The position numbers were made by a program, and so were the translations under genes. A stretch of 64,000 nt of DNA from Fulvivirga sediminis (GTDB taxonomy: Bacteria > Bacteroidota > Bacteroidia > Cytophagales > Cyclobacteriaceae): assembly GCF_016757215.1 (NCBI RefSeq), contig NZ_JAESIY010000003.1, forward strand, positions 248,001-312,000. Reading direction: 5' to 3'. Shown here piece after piece: positions 51,278-61,610 of the stretch (positions are counted from its first letter, which is position 1; every line of letters begins with the position of its first letter). The notes beneath the pieces were generated by a model. It was given only the letters and a program-made list of their open reading frames with translations. It was not told the DNA's origin and made no database searches.

Positions 51278-54200
51278 ATGAAGCAAAACTACAGCAAAAG
51301 ACAGGAGCGTCTTTTTCATTGCGGAGGTAATGAAGGCAGATGCAGAGGGTCAAAATGGATTTTTTTACAATCTCTTGTTCTGTTGTTTTTCATAGGCATC
51401 AGTAGTGCTTATGCTCAACAAACAGTAACAGGTACAGTGACCGAGGAGGACACCGGAGATACACTTCCGGGTGTTACAGTAATCATAAAAGGTAGCGGTT
51501 CCGGAACAATTACAGATGGGAACGGTTCTTTTTCAATTTCTGCTAATGCGGAAGACATATTAGTTTTTTCTTTTGTGGGCTTTGCTCAGGAAGAAGTGCT
51601 TGTAGGTACACAAACTAATATTACGGTATCATTAAAGCAAGACACGCAAGAGTTGCAAGAGGTGGTAATCACTGCGTTTGGTGTAAAGCGTGAAAAGAAG
51701 GAGATTACTTACTCTGCTCAGAATGTTTCAACAGAAGAGCTTTCTGAAGCACGATCTCTTAACGTAGCGAATTCCCTTTCAGGAAAAGTAGCAGGACTTA
51801 ACTTTTCAACCACTGGTGCAGGTGTAGGGAGTTCATCCAGGATCACTCTTAGAGGTAATAGATCCCTAACAGGGAATAACCAGCCTTTATATGTAGTGGA
51901 TGGTGTTCCTATCGATAATTCCATACAAAATACAGCTAGGGCAGATATAGGCGGGACTACTACTTTTGATGGTATATCTAACCTTAATCCGGAAGATATA
52001 GAGTCTATGTCTGTGCTCAAGGGACCATCAGCGGCAGCGCTATATGGAACCAGAGCTAGTAATGGTGTTATTATAATCACCACTAAAAGTGGAAAGAAAA
52101 CAAGAGGTGCCAAAGTTACAGTATCTTCTAACCTGATGATTTCTAAGGCGTACGATATGATGAATCTTCAAGATGAGTATGGTCAAGGTGCTGAGGGTAC
52201 TTATGATCCTACTTCGCAGACTAGTTGGGGGCCGAAGATGCAAGGTCAGTCTGTAGAGTCATGGCAGCTTTCTTTAAATCCTAACTACAATGGTCCGAAA
52301 ACCTATAGTTTTACTCCACAACCCGATAATGTTATGGATTTTTTCAAAACAGGTTATAACTGGGCAAAAACGATTAGCGTTAATACTGGTAATGATAAAT
52401 TTCAGGGATATTTTTCTTATACCAATACAGAGGCAGAGGGTATTGTGACAGGCAATGAATTGGATAGGCATAATGCCACTGTAAGATTGACTGGAGATCT
52501 TTCTGATAAATTTAAATTGGATGTTAAAGCTAATTACATTCAGCAAAAAGTTGAAAATGTCCTTAATACAGGTGAAAATTCTGTAGGAGAAGCTGTTTAT
52601 GCTTTGCCTAGAAGTATGCCTTACGACCAATATAAAAATTACTCTTATTACGATGAATTAGGAGAAATAAGACAATATTTTCCTAAAGCAGAAGAAACAG
52701 GGGCTACCAATAACCCATTTTGGATGGCTAGAATGAGACCTAGAACAGATGAAAGAAATCGTTTTATTGGAATGGCATCATTGAGCTATAACATAATAGA
52801 CAATTTAAATATTCAAGGTAGGGTTGGTATAGATCAAAGCACTGATAATACTAGACAAGCTAGATATGCTTCAAAGTCAGCTATGGGTGATGATCATGGA
52901 AGTATCTCTGAAACACAAGGATTGAAAAAGGAGCTTAATACAGATGTGTTAATCACTTATGATAAATCTTTTGGTAACTTCTCTGTGAATATAAGCGCAG
53001 GAGCCAATGCACTTTACCAAGATAGAACATATACAACAGTTGAAGGTTCTCTTTCAAAAAGGAACTATTTCTCATTACGTAACCTAAGAACTAACACGGT
53101 TACTCCTAATGTTTTTGAAAAGAAGATAAACTCAGTCTATGGATCGGCTAGGATAGGGTTTATGAATTATCTTTTCTTAGATGTTACAGGGAGAAATGAC
53201 TGGTCGTCAGCATTGCCTGCAGATAATAGATCATTTTTCTACCCTTCTGTAGGGTTAACAGGTGTATTTACTGACATGTTCGATATTCAGTCAGATGTTT
53301 TGACTTTCCTTAAAGCAAGAGCATCATATGCTCAGGTAGGTAATGATACAGATCCATATAGAATATATCAATCATATATTTATAATGGAGCTAATGCCGG
53401 GCTTATAGCAGCTAATCCACTCAAGTTGAACCCAAATCTGAAGCCTGAAATATCTTCTTCGTTAGAATTTGGCTTAGATGCAAGATTTTTCAATAATCGT
53501 ATTGGAGTCGATATTACGTACTTCAAAACAAACACTAAGGATCAGATCTTTACGGTGAATCTACCTGAATCATCTGGATATTCTGAAGAGGTAGTAAACG
53601 GGGGAGAAGTTGAGAATAAGGGAGTTGAAGTGGTGCTTAATGGATCAGTTATTGAAAATAGAGCAGTTACTTGGGATATGACTGCCAATTTTTCAACATA
53701 TACTACTGAAATCGTGAATATTAGAGAAGGGCAAGATGAGTTGATTCTGCGAGCAGGAGGAGAAAGGTTTGTTATAACAAAACTAACTAAAGGTGGAGAA
53801 TATGGAGATCTGTATATTAAAGGATTTCAAAAGACTGAAAATGGAAAAGTGCTAGTTGGGGAAGATGGATTACCTATGTCGACACCAGGTTTTGATATTA
53901 AAGCTGGGAATTTTACGCCAGATTGGACTGCTGGTCTTCAGAATAGATTGTCTTATAAGAACTTTTCACTAAGCTTTTTAGTGGATTTCAGGATTGGTGG
54001 TGAAGTGCTTTCATATACACAAGCTAGAACCGCTGGCTTAGGTGTAAGTGATAGAACCTTGGCAGGTAGAGATGGCTTTATTGTAGATGGAGTTATTGTC
54101 AACGATGACGGCACTACGTCAAAAAATTCTACAAAGGTAACAGCTGAGGAGTATTGGACAAAGGTAGGGCAAAGGGATCCTATTGGTGAAGAGTTTATTT

Positions 54201-54448
54201 ATGATGCTACCAATATTAGGTTAAGAGAGGTTATTCTAGGTTATTCACTTCCTAGCTCTATTTTGCAATCTACTCCGTTTTCTGCAGCAACAATTTCTCT
54301 GGTAGGAAGAAATTTATTTTTCATCGTAAATAAAGCGGAATATTTTGATCCTGAACAAGGAGTTGGAGTAGGTAATTTGCAAGGTATTGAGTCTTTTAAT
54401 TTGCCTGCAGTTAGAAACTATGGATTTAATGTAAAGTTGAATTTCTAA
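51278..54448 (+). CDS. SusC/RagA-type TonB-dependent glycan transporter (pair 1)
   Basis: This is a 1056-aa outer-membrane receptor. A long basic leader precedes the signal segment (SLVLLFFIGISSAYAQQ). A CarboxypepD_reg-like domain (about 47-125, VTGTVTEEDTGDTLPGVTVI) is followed by the SusC signature 'LQEVVITAFGVKREKKEITY' and the plug domain (RITLRGNRSLTGNNQPLYVV). The 22-strand barrel ends in the usual aromatic terminus (YGFNVKLNF). It imports oligosaccharides together with the SusD lipoprotein encoded 10 bp downstream. Full length and uninterrupted. Confidence 0.93.
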   Translation: MKQNYSKRQERLFHCGGNEGRCRGSKWIFLQSLVLLFFIGISSAYAQQTVTGTVTEEDTGDTLPGVTVIIKGSGSGTITDGNGSFSISANAEDILVFSFVGFAQEEVLVGTQTNITVSLKQDTQELQEVVITAFGVKREKKEITYSAQNVSTEELSEARSLNVANSLSGKVAGLNFSTTGAGVGSSSRITLRGNRSLTGNNQPLYVVDGVPIDNSIQNTARADIGGTTTFDGISNLNPEDIESMSVLKGPSAAALYGTRASNGVIIITTKSGKKTRGAKVTVSSNLMISKAYDMMNLQDEYGQGAEGTYDPTSQTSWGPKMQGQSVESWQLSLNPNYNGPKTYSFTPQPDNVMDFFKTGYNWAKTISVNTGNDKFQGYFSYTNTEAEGIVTGNELDRHNATVRLTGDLSDKFKLDVKANYIQQKVENVLNTGENSVGEAVYALPRSMPYDQYKNYSYYDELGEIRQYFPKAEETGATNNPFWMARMRPRTDERNRFIGMASLSYNIIDNLNIQGRVGIDQSTDNTRQARYASKSAMGDDHGSISETQGLKKELNTDVLITYDKSFGNFSVNISAGANALYQDRTYTTVEGSLSKRNYFSLRNLRTNTVTPNVFEKKINSVYGSARIGFMNYLFLDVTGRNDWSSALPADNRSFFYPSVGLTGVFTDMFDIQSDVLTFLKARASYAQVGNDTDPYRIYQSYIYNGANAGLIAANPLKLNPNLKPEISSSLEFGLDARFFNNRIGVDITYFKTNTKDQIFTVNLPESSGYSEEVVNGGEVENKGVEVVLNGSVIENRAVTWDMTANFSTYTTEIVNIREGQDELILRAGGERFVITKLTKGGEYGDLYIKGFQKTENGKVLVGEDGLPMSTPGFDIKAGNFTPDWTAGLQNRLSYKNFSLSFLVDFRIGGEVLSYTQARTAGLGVSDRTLAGRDGFIVDGVIVNDDGTTSKNSTKVTAEEYWTKVGQRDPIGEEFIYDATNIRLREVILGYSLPSSILQSTPFSAATISLVGRNLFFIVNKAEYFDPEQGVGVGNLQGIESFNLPAVRNYGFNVKLNF

Positions 54449-54458
54449 AAAAATCGAA

Positions 54459-56030
54459 ATGAAATTAAAGAAACTATATTATATTTTATCATTTGTACTT
54501 GTGCTATGCATATCGTGTACAGATGACTTTGATGAAATGAATCAGGATCCTAATACATTAACCGAAGAGCAAATAGATGCTACCATGGCAGGTCCTGCAT
54601 TTGCCAATGTTCTTTATAAAGGTATTCATCAGGGGTCTAATACAGGTGTGTATGATGATCAGGGTACTTATGGTCTCATTACTATGTTGCAGTCTATGAC
54701 CTTTGTGCATTATCTGTCAACTACGAGTAGTACTTTTGCCACAGAAAGGAATGGCATAAATGATGGATGGGTGAATAGAGGTTGGTTAAGGTTCTATACT
54801 CAAGCATTACCTTCTTTGAATATTGCTTATGAGAGTGCTGAGGGTAATGCAGAAGCGATAGCAGTATTGGATATTTGGAAGGTGTTTATTTTTCATCAAA
54901 TGACAGATGAGTGGGGGCCAGTACCTTATTCTGAGGCTGGTAATGGAAAGTCTTCAGTGGCTTATGACTCACAGCAGAAGATGTATGATGATTTCTTCAA
55001 TTTATTAGCTTCTGCTGAGAAAACACTTAGCTCAACTAGTGAAAGTACAGTGGGTATTTTTGCATCTTATGATCGTATTTATGACGGAGATATAGCTAAG
55101 TGGAGAAAATTTGGCAATTCATTGAGGCTGAGATTGGCTTTAAGGATCTCTGATGTAGATCCTGCCAAAGCGAAAGTTGAGGCTGAAGCGGCTATAAATG
55201 CAGGTGTTATGCAATCAAATGGTGATGCTGCTTTTTTTAAAGTAAGTCAGTATACAGATAATAACTTTGTAAAAATAGCTCCAGCATGGGGTTTTGTAAT
55301 GACGAGCTCAATGGAGAGTTTGTTGAAAGGCTATAATGATCCGAGGATGGAGATCTGGTTTGCGCCCTCTCTTAAGGAAACTTACACTGGTCAGCCTAAT
55401 GGAAGAGGTGTGACTAGAGCATGGAATGATTCAACGTTGAGTTTCGTTAATAATGCTACTTTTGGAGATCAATTATTTGCTACTAAACCTATCGAAGTTA
55501 TGCTTACTTCTGAAACTTATTTTAACTTGGCAGAGGCAGCGCTTAATGGTTGGAATGTAACCAATACAGCCCAAAACTACTATGAGCAAGGAATTAGCTT
55601 GTCACTCGAACAGTGGCAGGTGAAAGATCAAACTACAATAGATAACTATATTACAGGAAGTTCTGTACCTGTGAAACCTGATTTGGTAGATGCCTATGCT
55701 CAGAATGGATTAGATACCAATCCTCCAGTCAAAGTAGCGGTGAGCTGGGCTGCTAGTGAGCAAGATCAGAGAACTCAAATTGCGGTTCAGAAATACTTGG
55801 CATTATTCCCAGAGTCTTGGGAGACTTGGGCTGATCTTAGAAGAACTGATGCTAATATTTTGTATCCATTGTTAAATACTGATAACCCAGATGTGGGCAG
55901 AGGATTAATGAAAAGATTAACCTATTTAGATAGTGAAACTACTTCTAATGCTGAAGAGGTGAAAGCCGCCATCAATCTTTTAGGTGGCCCGGATAATGGA
56001 GCTACGAGAGTATGGTGGGATGTGAAGTAA
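54459..56030 (+). CDS. SusD-like lipoprotein (pair 1, SusD-like_2 type)
   Basis: The 523-aa surface lipoprotein has a leader ending in CISCTDDFDEMNQDPN, typical of the SusD-like_2 group. Helical TPR-like segments (VLDIWKVFIFHQMTDEWGPV; KWRKFGNSLRLRLALRISDV) and 'EVMLTSETYFNLAEAALNGW' are conserved. It binds the glycan on the cell surface and caps SusC. It ends with a strong terminator, so pair 1 forms a two-gene unit. Confidence 0.9.
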   Translation: MKLKKLYYILSFVLVLCISCTDDFDEMNQDPNTLTEEQIDATMAGPAFANVLYKGIHQGSNTGVYDDQGTYGLITMLQSMTFVHYLSTTSSTFATERNGINDGWVNRGWLRFYTQALPSLNIAYESAEGNAEAIAVLDIWKVFIFHQMTDEWGPVPYSEAGNGKSSVAYDSQQKMYDDFFNLLASAEKTLSSTSESTVGIFASYDRIYDGDIAKWRKFGNSLRLRLALRISDVDPAKAKVEAEAAINAGVMQSNGDAAFFKVSQYTDNNFVKIAPAWGFVMTSSMESLLKGYNDPRMEIWFAPSLKETYTGQPNGRGVTRAWNDSTLSFVNNATFGDQLFATKPIEVMLTSETYFNLAEAALNGWNVTNTAQNYYEQGISLSLEQWQVKDQTTIDNYITGSSVPVKPDLVDAYAQNGLDTNPPVKVAVSWAASEQDQRTQIAVQKYLALFPESWETWADLRRTDANILYPLLNTDNPDVGRGLMKRLTYLDSETTSNAEEVKAAINLLGGPDNGATRVWWDVK

Positions 56031-56059
56031 TTCTAAATTAACATTCATATTAAACTAAA

Positions 56060-56088
56060 AAGGCTGCCTTATGGCAGCCTTTTTTTTA
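56060..56088 (+). terminator. Intrinsic terminator after SusD 1
   Basis: AAGGCTGCC and GGCAGCCTT flank TTAT, followed by T8. Confidence 0.95.
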
Positions 56089-56179
56089 TGCCCATGCACT
56101 AACCTAACTAGTAGATTTTGTGGTGTTTACCTTTAATGATATTGTTAATTATCAAGACTTAATATAAATTACATTTTTA

Positions 56180-56193
56180 TGTGCGCGCAAACA
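56180..56193. promoter_or_regulatory. LacI-type operator (TGTGCGCGCAAACA) before SusC2
   Basis: Two bases differ from consensus. It is 21 bp from its partner at 56201, the same spacing as in front of SusC1. Confidence 0.65.
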
Positions 56194-56200
56194 AATTTAT

Positions 56201-56214
56201 TGTGCGCGCACACA
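56201..56214. promoter_or_regulatory. LacI-type operator (TGTGCGCGCACACA) before SusC2
   Basis: This is the same variant as at 39165. It lies 210 bp upstream of SusC2. Apart from the terminator and the two operators, 56031-56423 holds no gene that I can see. Confidence 0.7.
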
Positions 56215-56423
56215 AATAATAGAATTAATTTTGTTTTTAGAAAATATCGTGTTTAGTTTGATGGCCAGTTAGGTGTTCTTCAAATATTATTCATACAAGA
56301 TCAGATATAGTTTGATCATTTTTTAGAATAAAAGGGGGTAATACTATAGTTGGTGGCTTTATTTCCCCTTAGGAGTGAAGCAGACTTTTATGTCTATCAT
56401 TTTTTAAAATTTATTAACATGTT

Positions 56424-59400
56424 ATGAAGCACGATTACAGCAATCAGCTCAATTCGTTAAATGTTTTGAGTTTAACAAAGACTGCTTTAAAGGCAACTTT
56501 AAAAGCAGAGAAATTAATCATGCAGTTCCTGTTAATGGTACTTTTAGTAGTGTTTAATCAGGCGCAGGCTCAAAGTCCAATAAGTGGAACTGTATTAGAA
56601 GAAACTACTGGGGACCCTCTTCCAGGGGTTACCGTTATGTTAAAAGGCACCTCAACAGGAACCATTACAGATGGTACAGGTCGTTTTGCATTAGAGGCAT
56701 CTCCTGATGACATCCTCGTATTTTCTTTTGTAGGGTTCACCAGGAGAGAAATTAGCGTAGGAAATCAAACGGATTTTTCTGTGACTCTTGAAGAAGATAT
56801 TACAGAACTGCTAGAAATTGTAGTGGTAGGGTACGGAGAGCAAAAAAAGGAAAACCTGACAGGTGCAGTAGCATCTATTGAGGCTAAAACTATTGTTACA
56901 CGTCCTGTCGGTCAGGTTTCTACGGCGCTACAAGGTGTCTCTCCAGGTGTCACAGTGACACAGAGTAGCGGCCAACCTGGTGCTGACCAAGGAACTATCC
57001 GTATAAGAGGTATTGGTACATTTAATGACAATGCACCATTAGTTTTGGTTGATGGTGTTCAATACGATATCAATGATATTGATCCTAACGACATTGAGTC
57101 AGTATCAGTTTTGAAAGATGCTGCTGCTTCATCGATATACGGAGTTAGAGCTGCAAATGGTGTTATATTAATTACTACCAGGAGAGGAGAAAAAGGCGCT
57201 CCAAAAATATCTTATAACAACTATTTTGGGTGGCAAAGACCTACAAAATTACCTGATTATGTAGGTGCGCAAAAGTATATGGAGTTAATCAATCTCAGAA
57301 ATAATAATTCTGGAGGTAGTGATTTTTATTCCCAAGCTCAAATAAATGCCTATAATGATCCAAATAGAAATGTTTATGAAAATCCTGATGTAAATTGGTT
57401 TGAAGAGGTCTTGAGTGGTAGCGGTTTTCAACAAAGCCATAGTTTAGGTATTGCGGGTGGTGCAGAAAACATTAAATATCGTTTCTCTACTAATTATTTT
57501 GATCAAAAGGGTTTAGTAGAAAATATGGATTTTGATAGAATTACCGTTAGATTAAACACTGATATTAATTTAACTGATAAGCTGAAATTCAATGCTGATA
57601 TTTCAGCCAAAATTTCGGATCGTAGTGAGCCTCAAGGTCAAGAAGGTTCTGCTTGGTATCAATTTGGACAAGCAGCAATTACTAACCCTTTAAGTCCAAT
57701 CAAAAATTCTGATGGTGAATGGGTACTTGTAAGAGGGCAACATAACGCATTGCGTCTTCAAGAAGAAGGAGGATTATATGAATATAAGGAAAATCTTTAT
57801 ATGGGTAATTTTCGAGCTGATTATGAAATTATAGAAGGTTTAACAGTTAGTGGTTTGGCATCTATTAATAATAGCTCACAATATAATAGTCAACATAACA
57901 AAAAATTATGGTATGGCACTAGTAGCTATGGAATGAATGAGGTATATAAAACTTCTGTTGATTTTTGGTTTACTAATATTCAGGGTTTGTTGAATTACAA
58001 AAAGACTTTTGGAGAACATTCAATTCAGGTACTTGGCGGTATTTCAAGATTAACTAGAAGAACAGATAACTTAGTTGGTTATCGTAGAAATATACCTAGT
58101 ACTGATTTAGAACAATTAAATGCCGGTGAAGCGGAAGGTCAAAGTGCTACAGGTACAGCATACAGATATGCTTTACAGTCGTATTTTGGAAGAATAAACT
58201 ATTCATATAAAGATAGATATTTACTTGAAGCAAATATAAGAAGAGATGGTTCTTCAAGGTTTGCAGATGGACAAAAGTGGGGCACATTCCCTTCATTTTC
58301 TGCAGGATGGCTTATTTCTAGAGAAGCATTCATGAAGGATGTGACTTTTATTGATGAGTTGAAACTTCGTGGTTCATGGGGTAAATTAGGAAATGATAAT
58401 ACTTTAGATGGTAGTGGAAGTTTGGATTATTACCCATATCAATCAACAATTGCATTAAGTAGTTATCCTTTTGGTGGTTCACTAACTCAGACAGCATCGT
58501 TATCAAATTATCCTAATCAATTCCTTACATGGGAAACTACTCAAATGACTGATTTTGGTATCGACCTAGTTGTTTTAAATGGAAAAATTGATGCTACTTT
58601 TGATTATTATGTAAAAACTACTGATGATATCTTATTGCAATTGCCTTTAACTAATTCCTTAGGGTTTACTGAACCTTTTCAGAATGCAGGTAGCATTAGA
58701 AATGAAGGATGGGAATTCGCTGTGAATTATCATGGCACTGTTGGAAGTGACTTTACTTATACTGTAGGTGGTAATATTGCTGATGTGAAAAATGAAGTAA
58801 CTGATATGAGAGGTACTGATTATTTAGCTACTGATGGTAACGGAATCGTAACTTCATATCAAGTCGGAGATCCTATTGGTGCTTACTATGGATATATCTC
58901 TGATGGTATATTTCAATCACAGGCTGAAGTTGATGCTCACGCTTCGCAGCCAGGTGGCACTATTGGAGCAGGAGATTTAATTTATAGAGACGTAGAAGAA
59001 GATGGAGTAATTAACTCCGAAGATAGAGTTTATTTAGGTAGTAATATTCCGCGATATACTTATGGTATAAATTTGGGAGCAGAATATAAAAACTTCTCTT
59101 TCTCCGCGTTTTTACAAGGGGTTGCAAAGGTAGATATAAATACAATGCCTATTTTAGAAGCTCCTGTTAATAGTGATGGAAACTTTAGAGGTATCCATGA
59201 AGATAGCTGGACTCCTGAAAATACAGGTGCAGAATATCCAAGATTAGTTACAAGTGATCAAAACTATCAATCATCTTCTTATTGGGTGAAAAGCGGAGCC
59301 TATTTAAGATTAAAAAATGTTAGACTTAACTATAGGTTACCATCTACCTGGTTGGAGAGAGTAAATATTTCTCATGTTAGTTTATTTGTTAGTGGTCAAA

Positions 59401-59513
59401 ACTTATTGACATTCACAGGACTAGAAGATGGAATAGATCCAGAAGCTCCTAATGACACTCGTTATTATCCACAAGTTAAGGTTTATACTTTTGGAGTGAA
59501 TGTAAACTTTTAA
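56424..59513 (+). CDS. SusC/RagA-type TonB-dependent glycan transporter (pair 2)
   Basis: This 1029-aa outer-membrane receptor is of the same plan as pair 1. It has a basic leader of about 30 residues, a signal segment (FLLMVLLVVFNQAQAQ), the CarboxypepD_reg-like domain (ISGTVLEETTGDPLPGVTVM), the SusC signature 'LEIVVVGYGEQKKENLTGAV', the plug (TIRIRGIGTFNDNAPLVLVD) and a barrel ending YTFGVNVNF. The N-terminal domains of the two receptors are clearly related, while the barrels differ, suggesting different oligosaccharide sizes. It is followed after 11 bp by its SusD. Confidence 0.93.
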   Translation: MKHDYSNQLNSLNVLSLTKTALKATLKAEKLIMQFLLMVLLVVFNQAQAQSPISGTVLEETTGDPLPGVTVMLKGTSTGTITDGTGRFALEASPDDILVFSFVGFTRREISVGNQTDFSVTLEEDITELLEIVVVGYGEQKKENLTGAVASIEAKTIVTRPVGQVSTALQGVSPGVTVTQSSGQPGADQGTIRIRGIGTFNDNAPLVLVDGVQYDINDIDPNDIESVSVLKDAAASSIYGVRAANGVILITTRRGEKGAPKISYNNYFGWQRPTKLPDYVGAQKYMELINLRNNNSGGSDFYSQAQINAYNDPNRNVYENPDVNWFEEVLSGSGFQQSHSLGIAGGAENIKYRFSTNYFDQKGLVENMDFDRITVRLNTDINLTDKLKFNADISAKISDRSEPQGQEGSAWYQFGQAAITNPLSPIKNSDGEWVLVRGQHNALRLQEEGGLYEYKENLYMGNFRADYEIIEGLTVSGLASINNSSQYNSQHNKKLWYGTSSYGMNEVYKTSVDFWFTNIQGLLNYKKTFGEHSIQVLGGISRLTRRTDNLVGYRRNIPSTDLEQLNAGEAEGQSATGTAYRYALQSYFGRINYSYKDRYLLEANIRRDGSSRFADGQKWGTFPSFSAGWLISREAFMKDVTFIDELKLRGSWGKLGNDNTLDGSGSLDYYPYQSTIALSSYPFGGSLTQTASLSNYPNQFLTWETTQMTDFGIDLVVLNGKIDATFDYYVKTTDDILLQLPLTNSLGFTEPFQNAGSIRNEGWEFAVNYHGTVGSDFTYTVGGNIADVKNEVTDMRGTDYLATDGNGIVTSYQVGDPIGAYYGYISDGIFQSQAEVDAHASQPGGTIGAGDLIYRDVEEDGVINSEDRVYLGSNIPRYTYGINLGAEYKNFSFSAFLQGVAKVDINTMPILEAPVNSDGNFRGIHEDSWTPENTGAEYPRLVTSDQNYQSSSYWVKSGAYLRLKNVRLNYRLPSTWLERVNISHVSLFVSGQNLLTFTGLEDGIDPEAPNDTRYYPQVKVYTFGVNVNF

Positions 59514-59524
59514 GAACCAGAAAT

Positions 59525-61108
59525 ATGAAAAATAAAGTAAATATATTAATAACATTTTTATTTGTATCAGTACTGTTCGGTTCCTGCGATACTGATGATT
59601 TCTTAGATGAACAACCTACTGATGAACTTTTTGAGGAAATCTACTGGACAAACGAAGATGAAGTACAGGCTGCAGTTAACGGAGCTTACAGATTTTTAAG
59701 GGATGATTATTATAGAACTTTTATTTCTGGCGCTACTGATGATAGCTATGCTTGGAGTACATGGCCAGCAGATGTTTTATATGTAGGAAATGGTGCGGCA
59801 ACAACCACTACCGGATATTTTGCCCATTTTTGGGAGCAGAATTACAAGATTATTGGAGCGGCTAATTTGGTATTAGATAATATTGATCAAGTAGAGGGCT
59901 CTGATAGCACTTTGAATGTGTCAAGAGGTGAAGCTATGTCATTGAGAGCTTATGCGTATCAGCAATTGATAGGGCTTTATGGAGATGTTCCGTTAGTTGA
60001 TCATGTTCAAAGTTGGGAAGAATTAAAGCCTGAATTGAGTACAAGAGAGACAATAGCTACATGGATTGTAGATGAATTGACTCAAGCAGCAGAATACCTT
60101 CCTGTTTCATATCCTAGTGGTCATACTGGTAGGATAACTAAAGGAGCGGCGTTGGCTATTAAAGCGAGAGTTCTTTTATATGAAGGTGATTGGCCTTCTG
60201 CAGCAGCTGCTGCTGAGGAGGTGATCGAACTGGGAAGTTATTCGATTGACTCAGATTATTTGTCATTATTTGATGGAACAAATAAACAAAGTCCAGAGAT
60301 TTTATTAGCAGCCCAATATTTAACTAATAGTAGAAATGCTATAGCAACTTGGGTTGGTGGTCCTGCTGTGGGAGGTTGGAGCCAAATAGTGCCATTACAA
60401 AGCTTGATTGATGCTTATGAGATGACTGATGGTATGACAAAAGATACATCTCCTTTATATGATGAAAATAATCCTTTTGAGAATAGAGACCCAAGGCTGG
60501 CGATGACAGTTATACTTCCTGGAGGTACTGTAAATGGCGTTGTAGTTGATGTAACTGACACGGTCAGTGAAAATATTAATGCTTTAGGTAAGAATAATGC
60601 ATCATATACAGGATACTATTATAGGAAATATGTGGCGCAGGATATTGCGGGTGATTGGGGATCTAGATCATATAACGATGAAGTTTTAATTAGATATGCT
60701 GAAGTTCTACTTACTTATGCTGAAGCTAAAATTGAAGCAGGTCAGATTGATGGTACTGTTTTGGATGCAATTAATCAGGTAAGACAGAGGTCAGGTGTTG
60801 AAATGCCGGCTGTTACGACTACATCAGCGGCAGAATTAAGGGAGATTATAAGAAGGGAACGCAGAGTAGAGTTCGCCTTAGAAGAGCATAGACTATTTGA
60901 TATTCGTAGATGGCGTATAGCAGAAAATGTTATGCCTGGAACAGTATATGGAATATTTAATGACTTTAATCAGGAAAGAGGAGACTACGGTCAAAACATA
61001 TTGGTAGAAACAAGAATTTTCGATCCTTCTAAAGATTATTTATGGCCTATTCCTCAGCAGGAAATGGACTTAAATGAGAATCTAAAGCCAACGAGTGGTT
61101 GGTATTAA
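59525..61108 (+). CDS. SusD/RagB-family lipoprotein (pair 2)
   Basis: The 527-aa lipoprotein has the leader 'LFVSVLFGSCDTDDFLDEQP'. It follows the classical SusD_RagB pattern: 'NEDEVQAAVNGAYRFLRDDY' near residue 43, 'GEAMSLRAYAYQQLIGLYGD' near 140, 'ALAIKARVLLYEGDWPSAAA' near 210, and the C-terminal 'IIRRERRVEFALEEHRLFDI' followed by RRW. This is a different branch from SusD 1. It binds glycan at the cell surface for SusC 2 and ends at a terminator. Confidence 0.93.
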   Translation: MKNKVNILITFLFVSVLFGSCDTDDFLDEQPTDELFEEIYWTNEDEVQAAVNGAYRFLRDDYYRTFISGATDDSYAWSTWPADVLYVGNGAATTTTGYFAHFWEQNYKIIGAANLVLDNIDQVEGSDSTLNVSRGEAMSLRAYAYQQLIGLYGDVPLVDHVQSWEELKPELSTRETIATWIVDELTQAAEYLPVSYPSGHTGRITKGAALAIKARVLLYEGDWPSAAAAAEEVIELGSYSIDSDYLSLFDGTNKQSPEILLAAQYLTNSRNAIATWVGGPAVGGWSQIVPLQSLIDAYEMTDGMTKDTSPLYDENNPFENRDPRLAMTVILPGGTVNGVVVDVTDTVSENINALGKNNASYTGYYYRKYVAQDIAGDWGSRSYNDEVLIRYAEVLLTYAEAKIEAGQIDGTVLDAINQVRQRSGVEMPAVTTTSAAELREIIRRERRVEFALEEHRLFDIRRWRIAENVMPGTVYGIFNDFNQERGDYGQNILVETRIFDPSKDYLWPIPQQEMDLNENLKPTSGWY

Positions 61109-61157
61109 ATGAGGCTATAATTCAATATAGTATAGGTTAATTTTTCAACTTTTGAAA

Positions 61158-61189
61158 GGCCGTGTTCTCGTAGGGACACGGCTTTTTTT
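61158..61189 (+). terminator. Intrinsic terminator after SusD 2
   Basis: GCCGTGT and ACACGGC pair around 10 nt and are followed by T7. The remaining 61190-61560 holds no gene that I can detect. Confidence 0.88.
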
Positions 61190-61560
61190 ATTTGTAATTG
61201 GGCTCTACTTTTGAAGTACTTTTATGCTCGTGATGATTGAGGGGGTGTATCTTGTATCAACTAATGAGATACTTATGCTCAGTCATACGCTAAGCCTTTG
61301 AGAGGAAAGCATCTTTGTGTAATACGCTTCATTGATGATATTGATCAATCATATTGCGTGTATGTGCATTAGATTAGTTTATAGAAGATAATGAAAAAAT
61401 GTGATTGTGTTTGAAACCATACTGCTGTATTGTATGAGACTAACAGGGGAGTTGTTGGGATGTAAGTGAAGTAATTATTGTTTACACATCTGAGTCAACT
61501 AACGATCGAAAGAACTCTATGTAGATAAGTGGATAGGTGTGGCGTGTATGGAATGTATTG

Positions 61561-61599
61561 AAGAAAATAACAAGCCTGCAAGTGATCACAGGCCTGTTC
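61561..61599 (-). terminator. Intrinsic terminator after the GH35 gene
   Basis: On the minus strand AACAGGCCTG pairs with CAGGCTTGTT around 10 nt, followed by ATTTTC. The T-tract is short. Confidence 0.7.
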
Positions 61600-61610
61600 T
61601 AGGTGGTGGA

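Noticed and set aside
52274-52630. 118-codon minus-strand frame inside SusC 1.
   Set aside because: SusC is full length and conserved here; the antisense frame has no recognisable features.
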